From Antarcticimicrobium sp033791545 (GTDB taxonomy: Bacteria; Pseudomonadota; Alphaproteobacteria; Rhodobacterales; Rhodobacteraceae): a stretch of DNA of 18,618 bases. This document shows positions 6,689 to 13,357 of this stretch, in pieces; within the stretch, counting starts at the first letter, position 1; each line of letters begins with the position of its first letter. The notes beneath the pieces were generated by a model. It was given only the letters and a program-made list of their open reading frames with translations, was not told the origin of the DNA and searched no databases. The position numbers were made by a program, and so were the translations under genes. Location: NCBI GenBank assembly GCA_033791545.1, contig JASJGL010000049.1:1-18618 (forward strand). The letters are read 5' to 3'.

Positions 6689-7797
6689 CAGCCCATAAGC
6701 CCCGGATTGAAAATGCCGCGTGGATCGAATTTCGCCCGCAGCCCGGCCTCGATCGCCGCCAGCGGTGCTGGCTGTGGCTGAAACATGCCCAGCTGCACGC
6801 GGGTCTCGGGCGCGGCGCGCATCAGCGTTGCGTGCCCGTCATAGGTCCCCGCCCGCGCCCGCAGGTCGCTGCCCTCGGGCACAAGCGCCCAGATCAGCCC
6901 GCCGCCCCAGTCGAACAACAGCGCCTCGGCCTCAAGCCGCGCGGCCAGCTCCGGCGCCTGCGAGGGTTTGCACGAGATCCGCCAGACATCCCCCAAGGCA
7001 TCCCGGAACGGCGCCACATCGCGGACCGCAGCCCAAAGCAACGCGGATTTCGCCGGGTCGTCCACAAGATCCACTGCGCCCGCGGCGCCCAGAAGCGTCG
7101 ACAGCTTCCCAGCACGATAGGCGACCGAATCGGCGAATCCCTCGATCCGCAACAGCGCCGCCCCCTGCGCCGGATCATAGCCCGCGCCCGACACCTCGTA
7201 AGGCGCACCAAGTGCTGCAGACAACAGGCGCACCGCCGCCTCGACCCCGCCCACGGCAAAGCGCAGCGTCGCCTCGGTCTCCGGCCTTGGCAGCACCTTG
7301 AAGGACACTTCCGACAAAACCCCCAGCGTGCCCCAACTGCCGGCCATCAGCTTGACCAGATCATAGCCGGTGACATTCTTCATCACCCGGCCCCCGTTCT
7401 TGATCGCCTGCCCCATGCCATCGACATAGCGCACGCCCAGCAGGAAATCGCGCGCCGCGCCCACCTGCACCCGGCGCGGGCCGGAGACATTGGCGGCAAA
7501 GATCCCCCCGATGCTGGGCGCACCAGCAGTACCCAGCAACGCGCGATGATCCATCGGCTCAAACGCAAGGCGCTGGTTCTCACTGGCCAGCGCCGTCTCG
7601 ATCTCGGCCAGCGGTGTGCCCGCCTGCGCCACCATGGTCAGCGCGCCTGGATCATACAGGGTGATCCCGCTCAGCCCGGCAACGCTCAACGGCTCCCCCG
7701 CCTGCCCGGTCAAACGGGTGCCGCCGCCGCGAATCGCTAGTGGCCCCTCGGCTTGCCAGACGGCGTCACATAGGTCGGCTTCGCTTTGTGGCGTCAT
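6688..7797 (-). CDS. glcE: Glycolate oxidase FAD-binding subunit GlcE
   Basis: A 369-residue FAD-linked subunit of glycolate oxidase, a shorter relative of GlcD that lacks its C-terminal part. The FAD_binding_4 domain fills the N-terminal half, with the flavin pyrophosphate loop IRGGGTRLTGQAG at about 22-34 and GTAGAPSIGGIFAANVSGPRR near 89-109. Three ATG codons stand in a row. The last is preferred because AAGAAG lies 6 bases before it; using an earlier one would add one or two Met. The ribosome-binding sequence is part of the recurrent GAGTATTTT...AGAAGAAG element. The gene overlaps glcF by one base and follows glcD by 56 bases. Confidence 0.93.
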   Translation of the reverse strand: MTPQSEADLCDAVWQAEGPLAIRGGGTRLTGQAGEPLSVAGLSGITLYDPGALTMVAQAGTPLAEIETALASENQRLAFEPMDHRALLGTAGAPSIGGIFAANVSGPRRVQVGAARDFLLGVRYVDGMGQAIKNGGRVMKNVTGYDLVKLMAGSWGTLGVLSEVSFKVLPRPETEATLRFAVGGVEAAVRLLSAALGAPYEVSGAGYDPAQGAALLRIEGFADSVAYRAGKLSTLLGAAGAVDLVDDPAKSALLWAAVRDVAPFRDALGDVWRISCKPSQAPELAARLEAEALLFDWGGGLIWALVPEGSDLRARAGTYDGHATLMRAAPETRVQLGMFQPQPAPLAAIEAGLRAKFDPRGIFNPGLMG

Positions 7798-7803
7798 CAT
7801 CAT

Positions 7804-7852
7804 CTTCTTCTTGGTCAAAATACTCTGGGGGGCGCGGGGGGCGACGCCCCCC
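7804..7852 (-). repeat. Modular intergenic repeat, copy B, between glcD and glcE
   Basis: On the minus strand there is a GC hairpin (GGGGGGCG-T-CGCCCCCC, 7852-7836), then ten bases, then GAGTATTTT and a CCAAGAAGAAG tail that ends directly at the glcE ATG triplet. The layout matches the copy at 559-609. Here it forms almost the whole glcD-glcE spacer and supplies the glcE ribosome-binding site. Confidence 0.65.
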
Positions 7853-7853
7853 G

Positions 7854-9302
7854 TCATGCGGCGGCCTTCGGGCGCGCGCGCCGGGTTTCGGTTACCTCCA
7901 GCGGAAACACCTTGGCCGGGTTCAACAGCCAAGCGGGGTCAAACACATCCTTGACCGTCAACTGCGCCTCCAGATCCACCAAATCATACTGGAACAACAT
8001 CAGATCGCGTTTCTCGACCCCGACGCCATGTTCGCCGGTCAGGCATCCGCCCACTTCGACACAAAGCTTGAGGATTTCCGCGCCGAACGCCTCGCAGATT
8101 TCCAGATCACCCGGTTTGTTGGCGTCGAACAGGATCAGCGGATGCATATTGCCATCGCCAGCGTGGAACACATTCCCCACGTCGAGGCCGAACTCCTTCG
8201 ACATCTCGCCGATCCGGCGCAGAACCATCGGCAGGGACGACACCGGGATGGTGCCGTCAAGGCACATGTAATCATTGATCTGCCCCATGGCGCCAAAGGC
8301 GGATTTCCGCCCCAGCCAGATCCGGCCCGCTTCATCCTCATCCGCCGCCTCGCGCAGTTCGACCGGATGGTGACGCGCGGCGATCTCCTTGATCAGGGTC
8401 AGCTGGTGCGCGATTTCGGGATCCGATCCCTCGACCTCGATGATCAGCAGCGCCTCGCAATCGGGATAGCCGGCATGGGCGAAAGCCTCGGTCGCGCGGA
8501 TGCAGGGGCGGTCCATGAATTCGATCGCCACCGGCAGCACACCGGCCTTGATGATGTCGCTGACGCAGGCACCGGCCACCTCAGATTCGTCAAACCCCAT
8601 CAGCACCGGTCGCGCGCCCTCGGGCTTGCGCAGGATGCGCAGGGTCGCCTCGGTCACCACGCCCAATTGCCCCTCGGAGCCGCAGATCACCCCCAGCAGG
8701 TCAAGCCCGCCGGCATCAAGGTGGGCGCCGCCCAGCTCGACCACGGTGCCGTCCATCTGTACCAGCGTCACCCCCATCAGATTGTTGGTGGTCACCCCGT
8801 ATTTCAGGCAGTGGGCGCCGCCGGAATTCATCGCGATATTGCCGGCAATGGCACAGGCCAGCTGGCTCGACGGGTCGGGAGCATAGAAAAACGATTCCTC
8901 CTCCACGGCGCCCGTCACCGACAGGTTCGTGCGCCCGGTCTGGACCCGGATGAAGCGATTGTCGTAATCGGTCTCAAGCACCGCATTCATGCGCGCGACA
9001 CCAAGGATCACGCTGTCGGCGGTGGGCAGCGCCCCACCAGCAAGCGATGTGCCCGAGCCACGGGGAACCACCGGCACCCCCTCCTCGTGGCAGATGCGCA
9101 GAACATCCGACACCTCTTGCGTCGAACTGGGCAACACTGCCAACATTGGCGCGCAGCGATAGGCGGTCAGCGCGTCGCATTCATAGGCGCGCGTCTCCGC
9201 CGGGTCGTCGATCAACGCGACCGGCGGCAAGACCTGCGACAGGCGCGCGACCAACCGGTCCTTGCGCGCCAGAACACCGGCGTCGGGCAATGGCATCTGC
9301 AT
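7854..9302 (-). CDS. glcD: Glycolate oxidase catalytic FAD subunit GlcD
   Basis: A 482-residue FAD-dependent 2-hydroxyacid dehydrogenase subunit, close to the roughly 500 residues usual for GlcD. The FAD_binding_4 domain has the loop VPRGSGTSLAGGALP at about 79-93 and a NSGGAHCLKYGVTTNN segment. The C-terminal FAD-oxidase domain carries the conserved CLTGEHGVGVEKR motif. The ATG at 9302 is chosen because GAGGGG precedes it by 6 bases; an in-frame GTG at 9308 overlaps that site and is less likely. First gene of the glc operon, transcribed from the promoter and operator just upstream. No glcC regulator gene is adjacent. D-lactate dehydrogenases are relatives, but the following glcE and glcF settle the assignment. 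Confidence 0.95.
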   Translation of the reverse strand: MQMPLPDAGVLARKDRLVARLSQVLPPVALIDDPAETRAYECDALTAYRCAPMLAVLPSSTQEVSDVLRICHEEGVPVVPRGSGTSLAGGALPTADSVILGVARMNAVLETDYDNRFIRVQTGRTNLSVTGAVEEESFFYAPDPSSQLACAIAGNIAMNSGGAHCLKYGVTTNNLMGVTLVQMDGTVVELGGAHLDAGGLDLLGVICGSEGQLGVVTEATLRILRKPEGARPVLMGFDESEVAGACVSDIIKAGVLPVAIEFMDRPCIRATEAFAHAGYPDCEALLIIEVEGSDPEIAHQLTLIKEIAARHHPVELREAADEDEAGRIWLGRKSAFGAMGQINDYMCLDGTIPVSSLPMVLRRIGEMSKEFGLDVGNVFHAGDGNMHPLILFDANKPGDLEICEAFGAEILKLCVEVGGCLTGEHGVGVEKRDLMLFQYDLVDLEAQLTVKDVFDPAWLLNPAKVFPLEVTETRRARPKAAA

Positions 9303-9318
9303 GGGCACCCCCTCACTT

Positions 9319-9339
9319 TTGGTAAAAATATATTACCAA
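9319..9339. promoter_or_regulatory. Perfect inverted-repeat operator TTGGTAA-N7-TTACCAA upstream of glcD
   Basis: Seven-base arms match exactly around an AT-only centre. The TTGGT/ACCAA halves are those bound by GntR-type (FadR subfamily) regulators such as PdhR, LldR and GlcC, though those usually have a shorter gap. It covers the -10 box of the glc promoter, which fits repression released by glycolate or a related acid. The regulator is not in the window. Confidence 0.65.
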
Positions 9340-9355
9340 TTTGACCGGATGACAA
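9327..9355 (-). promoter_or_regulatory. Sigma-70 promoter of glcDEF
   Basis: On the minus strand, TTGTCA (9355-9350) and TATATT (9332-9327) are separated by exactly 17 bases. This is the best housekeeping promoter match in the window. It lies about 25 bases before the glcD start, so the leader is very short. Confidence 0.7.
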
Positions 9356-9384
9356 GCGGAATAGATCGGGCATAGGGTGATTTC

Positions 9385-10095
9385 GTGATTTGGGTTGACC
9401 GTCTCTCCTTGTTCTCGGCGCTGGATTTCGCCGCGCTTGCCCTGCTGGTGCTGGGCTGGGCCGGTATCGGCTGGAGAATCGAGAATCCGAGCCCCGGCAA
9501 CCCCTCGGTTGCCGAGATCATGGGCGGATTCCGGCGCGAGTGGATGCGCCAGATGATAACCCGGCAACCGCGCATCTTTGATTCCAGCCTGATCGGCAAT
9601 CTGCGGCAAAGCACGGCGTTCTTTGCCTCGGCCACGATGATCGCGCTGGGGGGCGGCATGGCCTTGGTCCGCAATCCGGAGCCGGTGACAGCACTGGCCA
9701 GCGATCTGGCGCTCAGCGCGCAGCCCACCGTGATCTGGGAAATGAAGATGCTGGTGACGCTGCTGTTCCTGACCAGTGCCTTCCTGAAATTCGTCTGGGC
9801 AAACCGGCTGTTCGGCTATTGCTCTGTCGTGATGGGGGCGGTGCCCAATGACCCGGAGGATCCGATGGCGCTGGCGCGGGCGGATCAGGCGGCCGAGATC
9901 AACATCACCGCCGCGCGCAGCTTCAACCGGGGGCTCAGGACGATCTACTTCGGGCTGGCCTCGGCGGTCTGGCTTATTGGCCCCGAGGCGCTGATTGCGG
10001 CGGTGCTGCTGACCTTGGTGATGATCCATCGGCGCGAATTCAGCTCTGCCTCGCGCGCCGTGCTGCTGAAAGGGCCAGCGGACACGCGGACGTGA
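9385..10095 (+). CDS. DUF599 family membrane protein
   Basis: A 236-residue integral membrane protein with about four hydrophobic segments (near 10-29, 76-95, 117-137 and 187-214). The family mark is visible in the RREWM region, QPRIFDSSLIGNL and the central EMKMLVTLLFLTSAFLKFVWANRLFGYCSVVMGAVP stretch, broken here as two conserved blocks (119-138 and 139-153). A second conserved block, RSFNRGLRTIYFGLA, lies at 178-192. The start is GTG at 9385 with AGGGTGA about 5 bases upstream. It diverges from glcD across 82 bases, so the glc operator could also affect it. No function is established for DUF599 proteins that I know of. Confidence 0.88.
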   Translation: MIWVDRLSLFSALDFAALALLVLGWAGIGWRIENPSPGNPSVAEIMGGFRREWMRQMITRQPRIFDSSLIGNLRQSTAFFASATMIALGGGMALVRNPEPVTALASDLALSAQPTVIWEMKMLVTLLFLTSAFLKFVWANRLFGYCSVVMGAVPNDPEDPMALARADQAAEINITAARSFNRGLRTIYFGLASAVWLIGPEALIAAVLLTLVMIHRREFSSASRAVLLKGPADTRT

Positions 10096-10130
10096 TTTTC
10101 CCGCGCCGCGCAGCCGGATAGAGTGACCCC

Positions 10131-10505
10131 ATGAAAAACCTGATGCCCCTCGCCCTCTGTGCCCTCGCCCTCTGGGGGCTGACCGCGCCACTTCCCGCCC
10201 GCGCCGATCCGCCTATGGTCGAGTCGGTCCACGCCCAGCGCAGCGGCGAGACGTGGCGATTTGACGTGACGCTTGCGCATCCCGACTCCGGCTGGGAGCA
10301 TTATGCTGATGGCTGGCGGGTGCTGGACATGGAGGGAAACGAGCTTGGTTTGCGCGTTCTCGCGCATCCGCATGTCACCGAACAACCCTTTACCCGCTCG
10401 CTTGGCGGTGTCGCGATCCCCGCAGGCACAAAACAGGTGCAAATTCAGGCGCGCTGTCTTGTCGATGGCTGGAACGATCACACCACGGTCGTGCCCCTGC
10501 CCTGA
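10131..10505 (+). CDS. Small exported protein of unknown function
   Basis: A 124-residue protein with a clear signal peptide: MKNL, a leucine/alanine-rich core, and an ARA cleavage site at residue 25. The mature part is about 99 residues with a single Cys and patterns such as SGWEHYADGWRVLD and HPHVTEQPFTRSL. It looks like a beta-rich periplasmic domain. I recognise it only as a conserved hypothetical of Rhodobacteraceae. It follows the DUF599 gene by 35 bases on the same strand and may be co-transcribed. Confidence 0.8.
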   Translation: MKNLMPLALCALALWGLTAPLPARADPPMVESVHAQRSGETWRFDVTLAHPDSGWEHYADGWRVLDMEGNELGLRVLAHPHVTEQPFTRSLGGVAIPAGTKQVQIQARCLVDGWNDHTTVVPLP

Positions 10506-10527
10506 CCGCGCTTCTTCTTTCCCTTTT

Positions 10528-10590
10528 GGGCTCCGCCCGTTCCGGGCTGAAACGCTCTTCCAGAGCGTTTCCGGGACGCCCGTCACTCTC
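10528..10590 (+). repeat. Dispersed structured repeat, module 2, copy 2
   Basis: Shares GGGCTCCGCCCGTTC, GCTGAAA, TTTCCGGG and GTCACTC with the copy at 667-728. The stem is GAAACGCTCT (10549-10558) with AGAGCGTTTC (10562-10571), unlike the other copy but still fully paired. It lies between convergent genes. Confidence 0.65.
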
Positions 10591-10618
10591 GCCGAAGGCA
10601 CGCGGGCACAGCCCGCGT
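10585..10618 (-). repeat. Modular intergenic repeat, copy C (partial)
   Basis: On the minus strand there is a perfect hairpin ACGCGGGC-TGT-GCCCGCGT (10618-10600), then GCCTTCGGCGA and GAGT. Sixteen bases (TGCCTTCGGCGAGAGT) are identical to copy A. The ATTTT and purine tail are missing because the unit abuts module 2. The hairpin may also act as a terminator for rlmH. Confidence 0.6.
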
Positions 10619-10657
10619 CACCCGCCCCAGCCCAAATCCAGTTCAAATCCAGAAAGC

Positions 10658-11128
10658 TCAGACCCTGTGATAAGGGCTGCCAGCCAGAATCGTGGCGGCG
10701 CGATACAGCTGTTCGCTCAACATCACCCGCGCCAGCATATGCGGCCAGACCATCTTGCCGAAAGAAAGGCTGAAATCCGCCTCGGCACGCAGCGCCGCAT
10801 CAATCCCGTCGGCGCCCCCGATCACCAATGCCAGATTGGCGCGGCCATGATCGCGCCAATCGGCCAGCTTCCCGGCAAAATCGGGCGAAGAGAGCAGCTT
10901 GCCACGTTCGTCCAGGGTGCAGATCACCGCGCCATCGGGCACCGCCCTGCGCAGGAGCGTGGCCTCGGCAGCCATCCCGGCATTCTTGCGGTCGTCCACC
11001 TCGACGATCTCGGCCGGGCCAAGACCCAGCGCGCGACCGGTCCGCTCGAACCGGTTCAGGTAGTCATCAATAAGTGTTTTCTCGGGGCTGGCCCGCAAAC
11101 GACCGACCGCGCAAATTCGGATGCGCAT
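10658..11128 (-). CDS. rlmH: 23S rRNA (pseudouridine1915-N3)-methyltransferase RlmH
   Basis: A 156-residue SPOUT-class methyltransferase that modifies pseudouridine 1915 in helix 69 of assembled 70S ribosomes, using SAM. Family signatures are present: LDERGK at 72-77, the SAM-binding glycine loop VIGGADGID at 102-110, the knot segment HMLARVMLSEQLYRA at 130-144, and the C-terminal PYHR that contacts the target base. Length is standard. It follows rsfS on the same strand by 77 bases, the usual pairing of these two genes. The ribosome-binding site is weak. Confidence 0.96.
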   Translation of the reverse strand: MRIRICAVGRLRASPEKTLIDDYLNRFERTGRALGLGPAEIVEVDDRKNAGMAAEATLLRRAVPDGAVICTLDERGKLLSSPDFAGKLADWRDHGRANLALVIGGADGIDAALRAEADFSLSFGKMVWPHMLARVMLSEQLYRAATILAGSPYHRV

Positions 11129-11135
11129 TCAACGT

Positions 11136-11196
11136 CCCATCTGGCAGCATCCAATCTGGCAACATCTGATCCGGGGCCCGCACGGAACGGCGGGCC
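11136..11196. repeat. Tandem 15-base repeat and hairpin between rsfS and rlmH
   Basis: Two adjacent 15-base units, CCCATCTGGCAGCAT and CCAATCTGGCAACAT (11136-11165), differ at two positions. They are next to a hairpin GGCCCGC/GCGGGCC (11175-11196). No function is evident; the hairpin could weaken read-through from rsfS to rlmH. Confidence 0.4.
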
Positions 11197-11205
11197 GGCG
11201 CGGGC

Positions 11206-11613
11206 TCAACTTTCGGCGGCACCCTGGGGCAGCCACATCTTTTCCAACTGGTAGAAGTCGCGCACTTCGGGACGGAACAGATGCACGATCACGTCGCCGG
11301 TGTCGATCAACACCCAGTCGCCAGAATCCTTACCTTCGACCTTGGCGATAAGGCCAAACTCCTGTTTCAGGCGGTCCGCCAGCTTTTCCGCCATCGACGT
11401 GACCTGACGCGAGGACCGCCCGGAGGCGATCACCATATAGTCGCCGAACGAGGTGCGACCGCGCAGGTCAACCTCAACGAGGTCTTCGGCCTTGTCAGAC
11501 TCGAGCGAGGTAAGAATGCGCGCAAGCAGTTCTTCACTGTTTGGCAGGGTCCGGGCCGCAATCACGCTGGCCTGATCATCAGCGGGCCGGGCCGCTTCTG
11601 CATGAGTTGACAG
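11206..11613 (-). CDS. rsfS: Ribosome silencing factor RsfS
   Basis: An RsfS/Iojap/DUF143 protein that binds L14 on the 50S subunit and blocks 30S joining when nutrients are short. The conserved core runs from LLARILTSLESDKAEDLVEVDLRG through GDYMVIASGRSSRQVTSMAEKL to KDSGDWVLIDTGDVIVHLFRP and FYQLEKMW. The start is uncertain. AAGGAGG at 11628-11622 lies 8 bases before an in-frame CTG at 11613, giving 135 residues. The nearest ATG is only 3 bases from that site and out of frame. Alternatives are a TTG at 11676 (156 residues, no ribosome-binding site) and a GTG at 11565 (119 residues). Upstream gene of the rsfS-rlmH pair. Confidence 0.93.
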   Translation of the reverse strand: MSTHAEAARPADDQASVIAARTLPNSEELLARILTSLESDKAEDLVEVDLRGRTSFGDYMVIASGRSSRQVTSMAEKLADRLKQEFGLIAKVEGKDSGDWVLIDTGDVIVHLFRPEVRDFYQLEKMWLPQGAAES

Positions 11614-11738
11614 GACATAGTCCTCCTTCTTGCTCGCCGGTGTGTCCCCCGGCGCAGGGTGTCTTAAAGGTAGCAAGCCGGAGCCGGAATTTCAATGAAA
11701 CCCACGTGACAGGGCCGCCATGGCGGTAATCGGCCCCC

Positions 11739-13079
11739 TTACCCGTCTGCGGGCCGCTCTGCAAGACGTGTTGGAACATTCAGGTGACGCACTTCGCGCT
11801 GCGGGAAGGGAATCGAGATGTCATTGGCCTGAAACGCATCCCACAGCGCAAGAAACACGTTGCCCTTGATATTGGTCAGCCCGTCTGCAGGATCGGTGAT
11901 CCAGAACCGCAGGGTATAATCGACGCTGCTGTCGCCAAAGCCGGTGATATGACAGACTGGCGGGTTCGGCTGGCTGAGCACGCGGTTCACGGATTTGGCC
12001 GCCTCGATCGCCACCGCGCGCACCTTGTGCGGATCGGAGCCATAGGCGGCGCCAAAGTCGATATCCAGCCGCACCAGCTTGTTGGTATAGGACCAGTTCA
12101 CCACCTGCGAGGTGATCAGATCCTCGTTCGGGATCAGGTATTCCTTACCGTCGCGGGTGACGACCGAGACATAGCGCGCGCCCAGCGAATCGATCCAGCC
12201 AAAGGTATCGCCAAGCGAGATCACATCGCCGGGTTTGATCGAGCGATCCAGCAAGATGATGATTCCCGACACCAGATTCGACACCACCTTTTGCAGGCCA
12301 AAGCCGATCCCGACGCCAATCGCGCCCGACACCAGCGCCAGACCACTCAGATCAAAGCCCAGCGCGCGGATGCCGGTGACGACAACAATGCCGTACAGGG
12401 TGACCTGCACCGCCTTGATCGCCAGCACCCGCATTGATGGAGACATGTCCTCGTTGCTTTGCAGGTTGCGGGTCGCGGATTGGGTCAGCAGCCGCGCCAT
12501 CGACATCAGCGCGGCGACCAGCAGAACGGCCTTGAGCACGCTCAACAGCGAGATCCTGAGATCGCCCATCTGGAAGGCGACCGAGCCAAGGAACGTTGTG
12601 ACATCGTCGGTCAGCTCCAACGCATAAAGCGTGGCATAGATCCACAGGCCCCAGGTCAGAAGCCGCCGCAAAGACCGGTTCTGCACCAGCCGCGACATAA
12701 ACGCGATAACCAGCCAGGCGGTGGCCAATGTGGCCGCGATCCCAACGAGATAGCTGCGCGATGGCCAGGTCACCTGACGCATCACGGCATAGACAGCCCA
12801 AGATCCAGCAACGAAATAGATCAGCATCAGACGATGGCGAATCTGCACCAGCATCCGCAGCTGGTATTTCGGCCAACCCTCACGGTCGCGGGTCCAGTCC
12901 TGAACCCGGGCCGCGGTCAGCTTTCGCATCATCCAGGCCAGCACGATCAGCCCCAGAACGATCAGGATCTGGTTTTGGCGCCAACCCGGCGTCAGGAACA
13001 TCTCCGCCAGATCCCGGCCCTCGCCCAGCAGCGCAAGGATCTGCTCAGCTATGCCGGGGGATGCGGGGTCTTGATCCAT
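11739..13079 (-). CDS. MscS-family mechanosensitive ion channel
   Basis: A 446-residue membrane channel predicted to open under membrane tension and release solutes on osmotic downshock. Roughly six transmembrane segments precede the MscS core (near 37-52, 83-101, 112-129, 142-156, 176-197 and 222-240). The pore helix and lip follow at about 245-278 (GLALVSGAIGVGIGFGLQKV, then SNLVSGIIILLDR). The beta domain begins with IKPGDVISLGDTFGWIDSLGARY and contains IPNEDLITSQVVNWS. GGAGG lies 7 bases before the chosen ATG. The extra N-terminal segments make it larger than E. coli MscS and nearer to YbdG/YnaI-type members. It diverges from leuC. Confidence 0.92.
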   Translation of the reverse strand: MDQDPASPGIAEQILALLGEGRDLAEMFLTPGWRQNQILIVLGLIVLAWMMRKLTAARVQDWTRDREGWPKYQLRMLVQIRHRLMLIYFVAGSWAVYAVMRQVTWPSRSYLVGIAATLATAWLVIAFMSRLVQNRSLRRLLTWGLWIYATLYALELTDDVTTFLGSVAFQMGDLRISLLSVLKAVLLVAALMSMARLLTQSATRNLQSNEDMSPSMRVLAIKAVQVTLYGIVVVTGIRALGFDLSGLALVSGAIGVGIGFGLQKVVSNLVSGIIILLDRSIKPGDVISLGDTFGWIDSLGARYVSVVTRDGKEYLIPNEDLITSQVVNWSYTNKLVRLDIDFGAAYGSDPHKVRAVAIEAAKSVNRVLSQPNPPVCHITGFGDSSVDYTLRFWITDPADGLTNIKGNVFLALWDAFQANDISIPFPQREVRHLNVPTRLAERPADG

Positions 13080-13162
13080 ACACGGGCCTCCTTCAGCACA
13101 GGTTGGAACGGATCGCGCCGTCTGACAAGGCACCGCAACCCTGGCCTCGGCGGTTTCCGACC

Positions 13163-13191
13163 TTGATCGAACCCGGCGGCGGTTGTATCTG
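13163..13191 (+). promoter_or_regulatory. Weak candidate promoter for leuC
   Basis: TTGATC and TATCTG are separated by 17 bases. The -35 box is good and the -10 box poor. A start near 13198 would give leuC a leader of about 160 bases. Confidence 0.3.
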
Positions 13192-13198
13192 GAACGGC

Positions 13199-13303
13199 AT
13201 GAAGCCCGACACCGCCCCCAATTTCGATTGCGATCTTCAGGACCGCGCGCGACTGCGTGAACGGTTCTTCGGGGCTGCCCGCACTGTTCTGGCCCGGCTA
13301 TAA
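13199..13303 (+). CDS. Possible small ORF (34 codons) upstream of leuC
   Basis: The frame starting MKPDTAPNFDCDLQDRARLR encodes a short, charged, helix-prone peptide ending in ARTVLARL and TAA, 54 bases before the leuC start. Composition is protein-like, with GC-biased third positions. There is no good ribosome-binding site, though the weak promoter at 13163-13191 would place the transcript start almost at this ATG, so leaderless translation is conceivable. It is not rich in leucine, so a classical leucine attenuator peptide is unlikely. It may be a small conserved gene or chance. Confidence 0.3.
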   Translation: MKPDTAPNFDCDLQDRARLRERFFGAARTVLARL

Positions 13304-13357
13304 TACCGGCCCACCAGCCCACGCTCGCCATTTTCATGCAAGAACGGGAGAGGACTG

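Noticed and set aside
4913..6781. A 622-codon plus-strand frame opposite the protease and glcF
   Set aside because: Composition is Arg/Gln/His-rich as expected for the complement of a GC-rich gene, and it covers the well-conserved GlcF on the other strand.
7740..9344. A 534-codon plus-strand frame opposite glcD
   Set aside because: Antisense shadow of GlcD; no domain, no ribosome-binding site, and it crosses the glc promoter.
9313..10191. A 292-codon minus-strand frame opposite the DUF599 gene
   Set aside because: The plus-strand protein has clear membrane segments and family motifs; the minus-strand frame is His/Gln/Arg-rich shadow sequence.
12728..13198. Upstream extension of the small frame before leuC
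   Set aside because: This part is antisense to the first third of the MscS channel gene; only the end after 13199 lies in free intergenic DNA.
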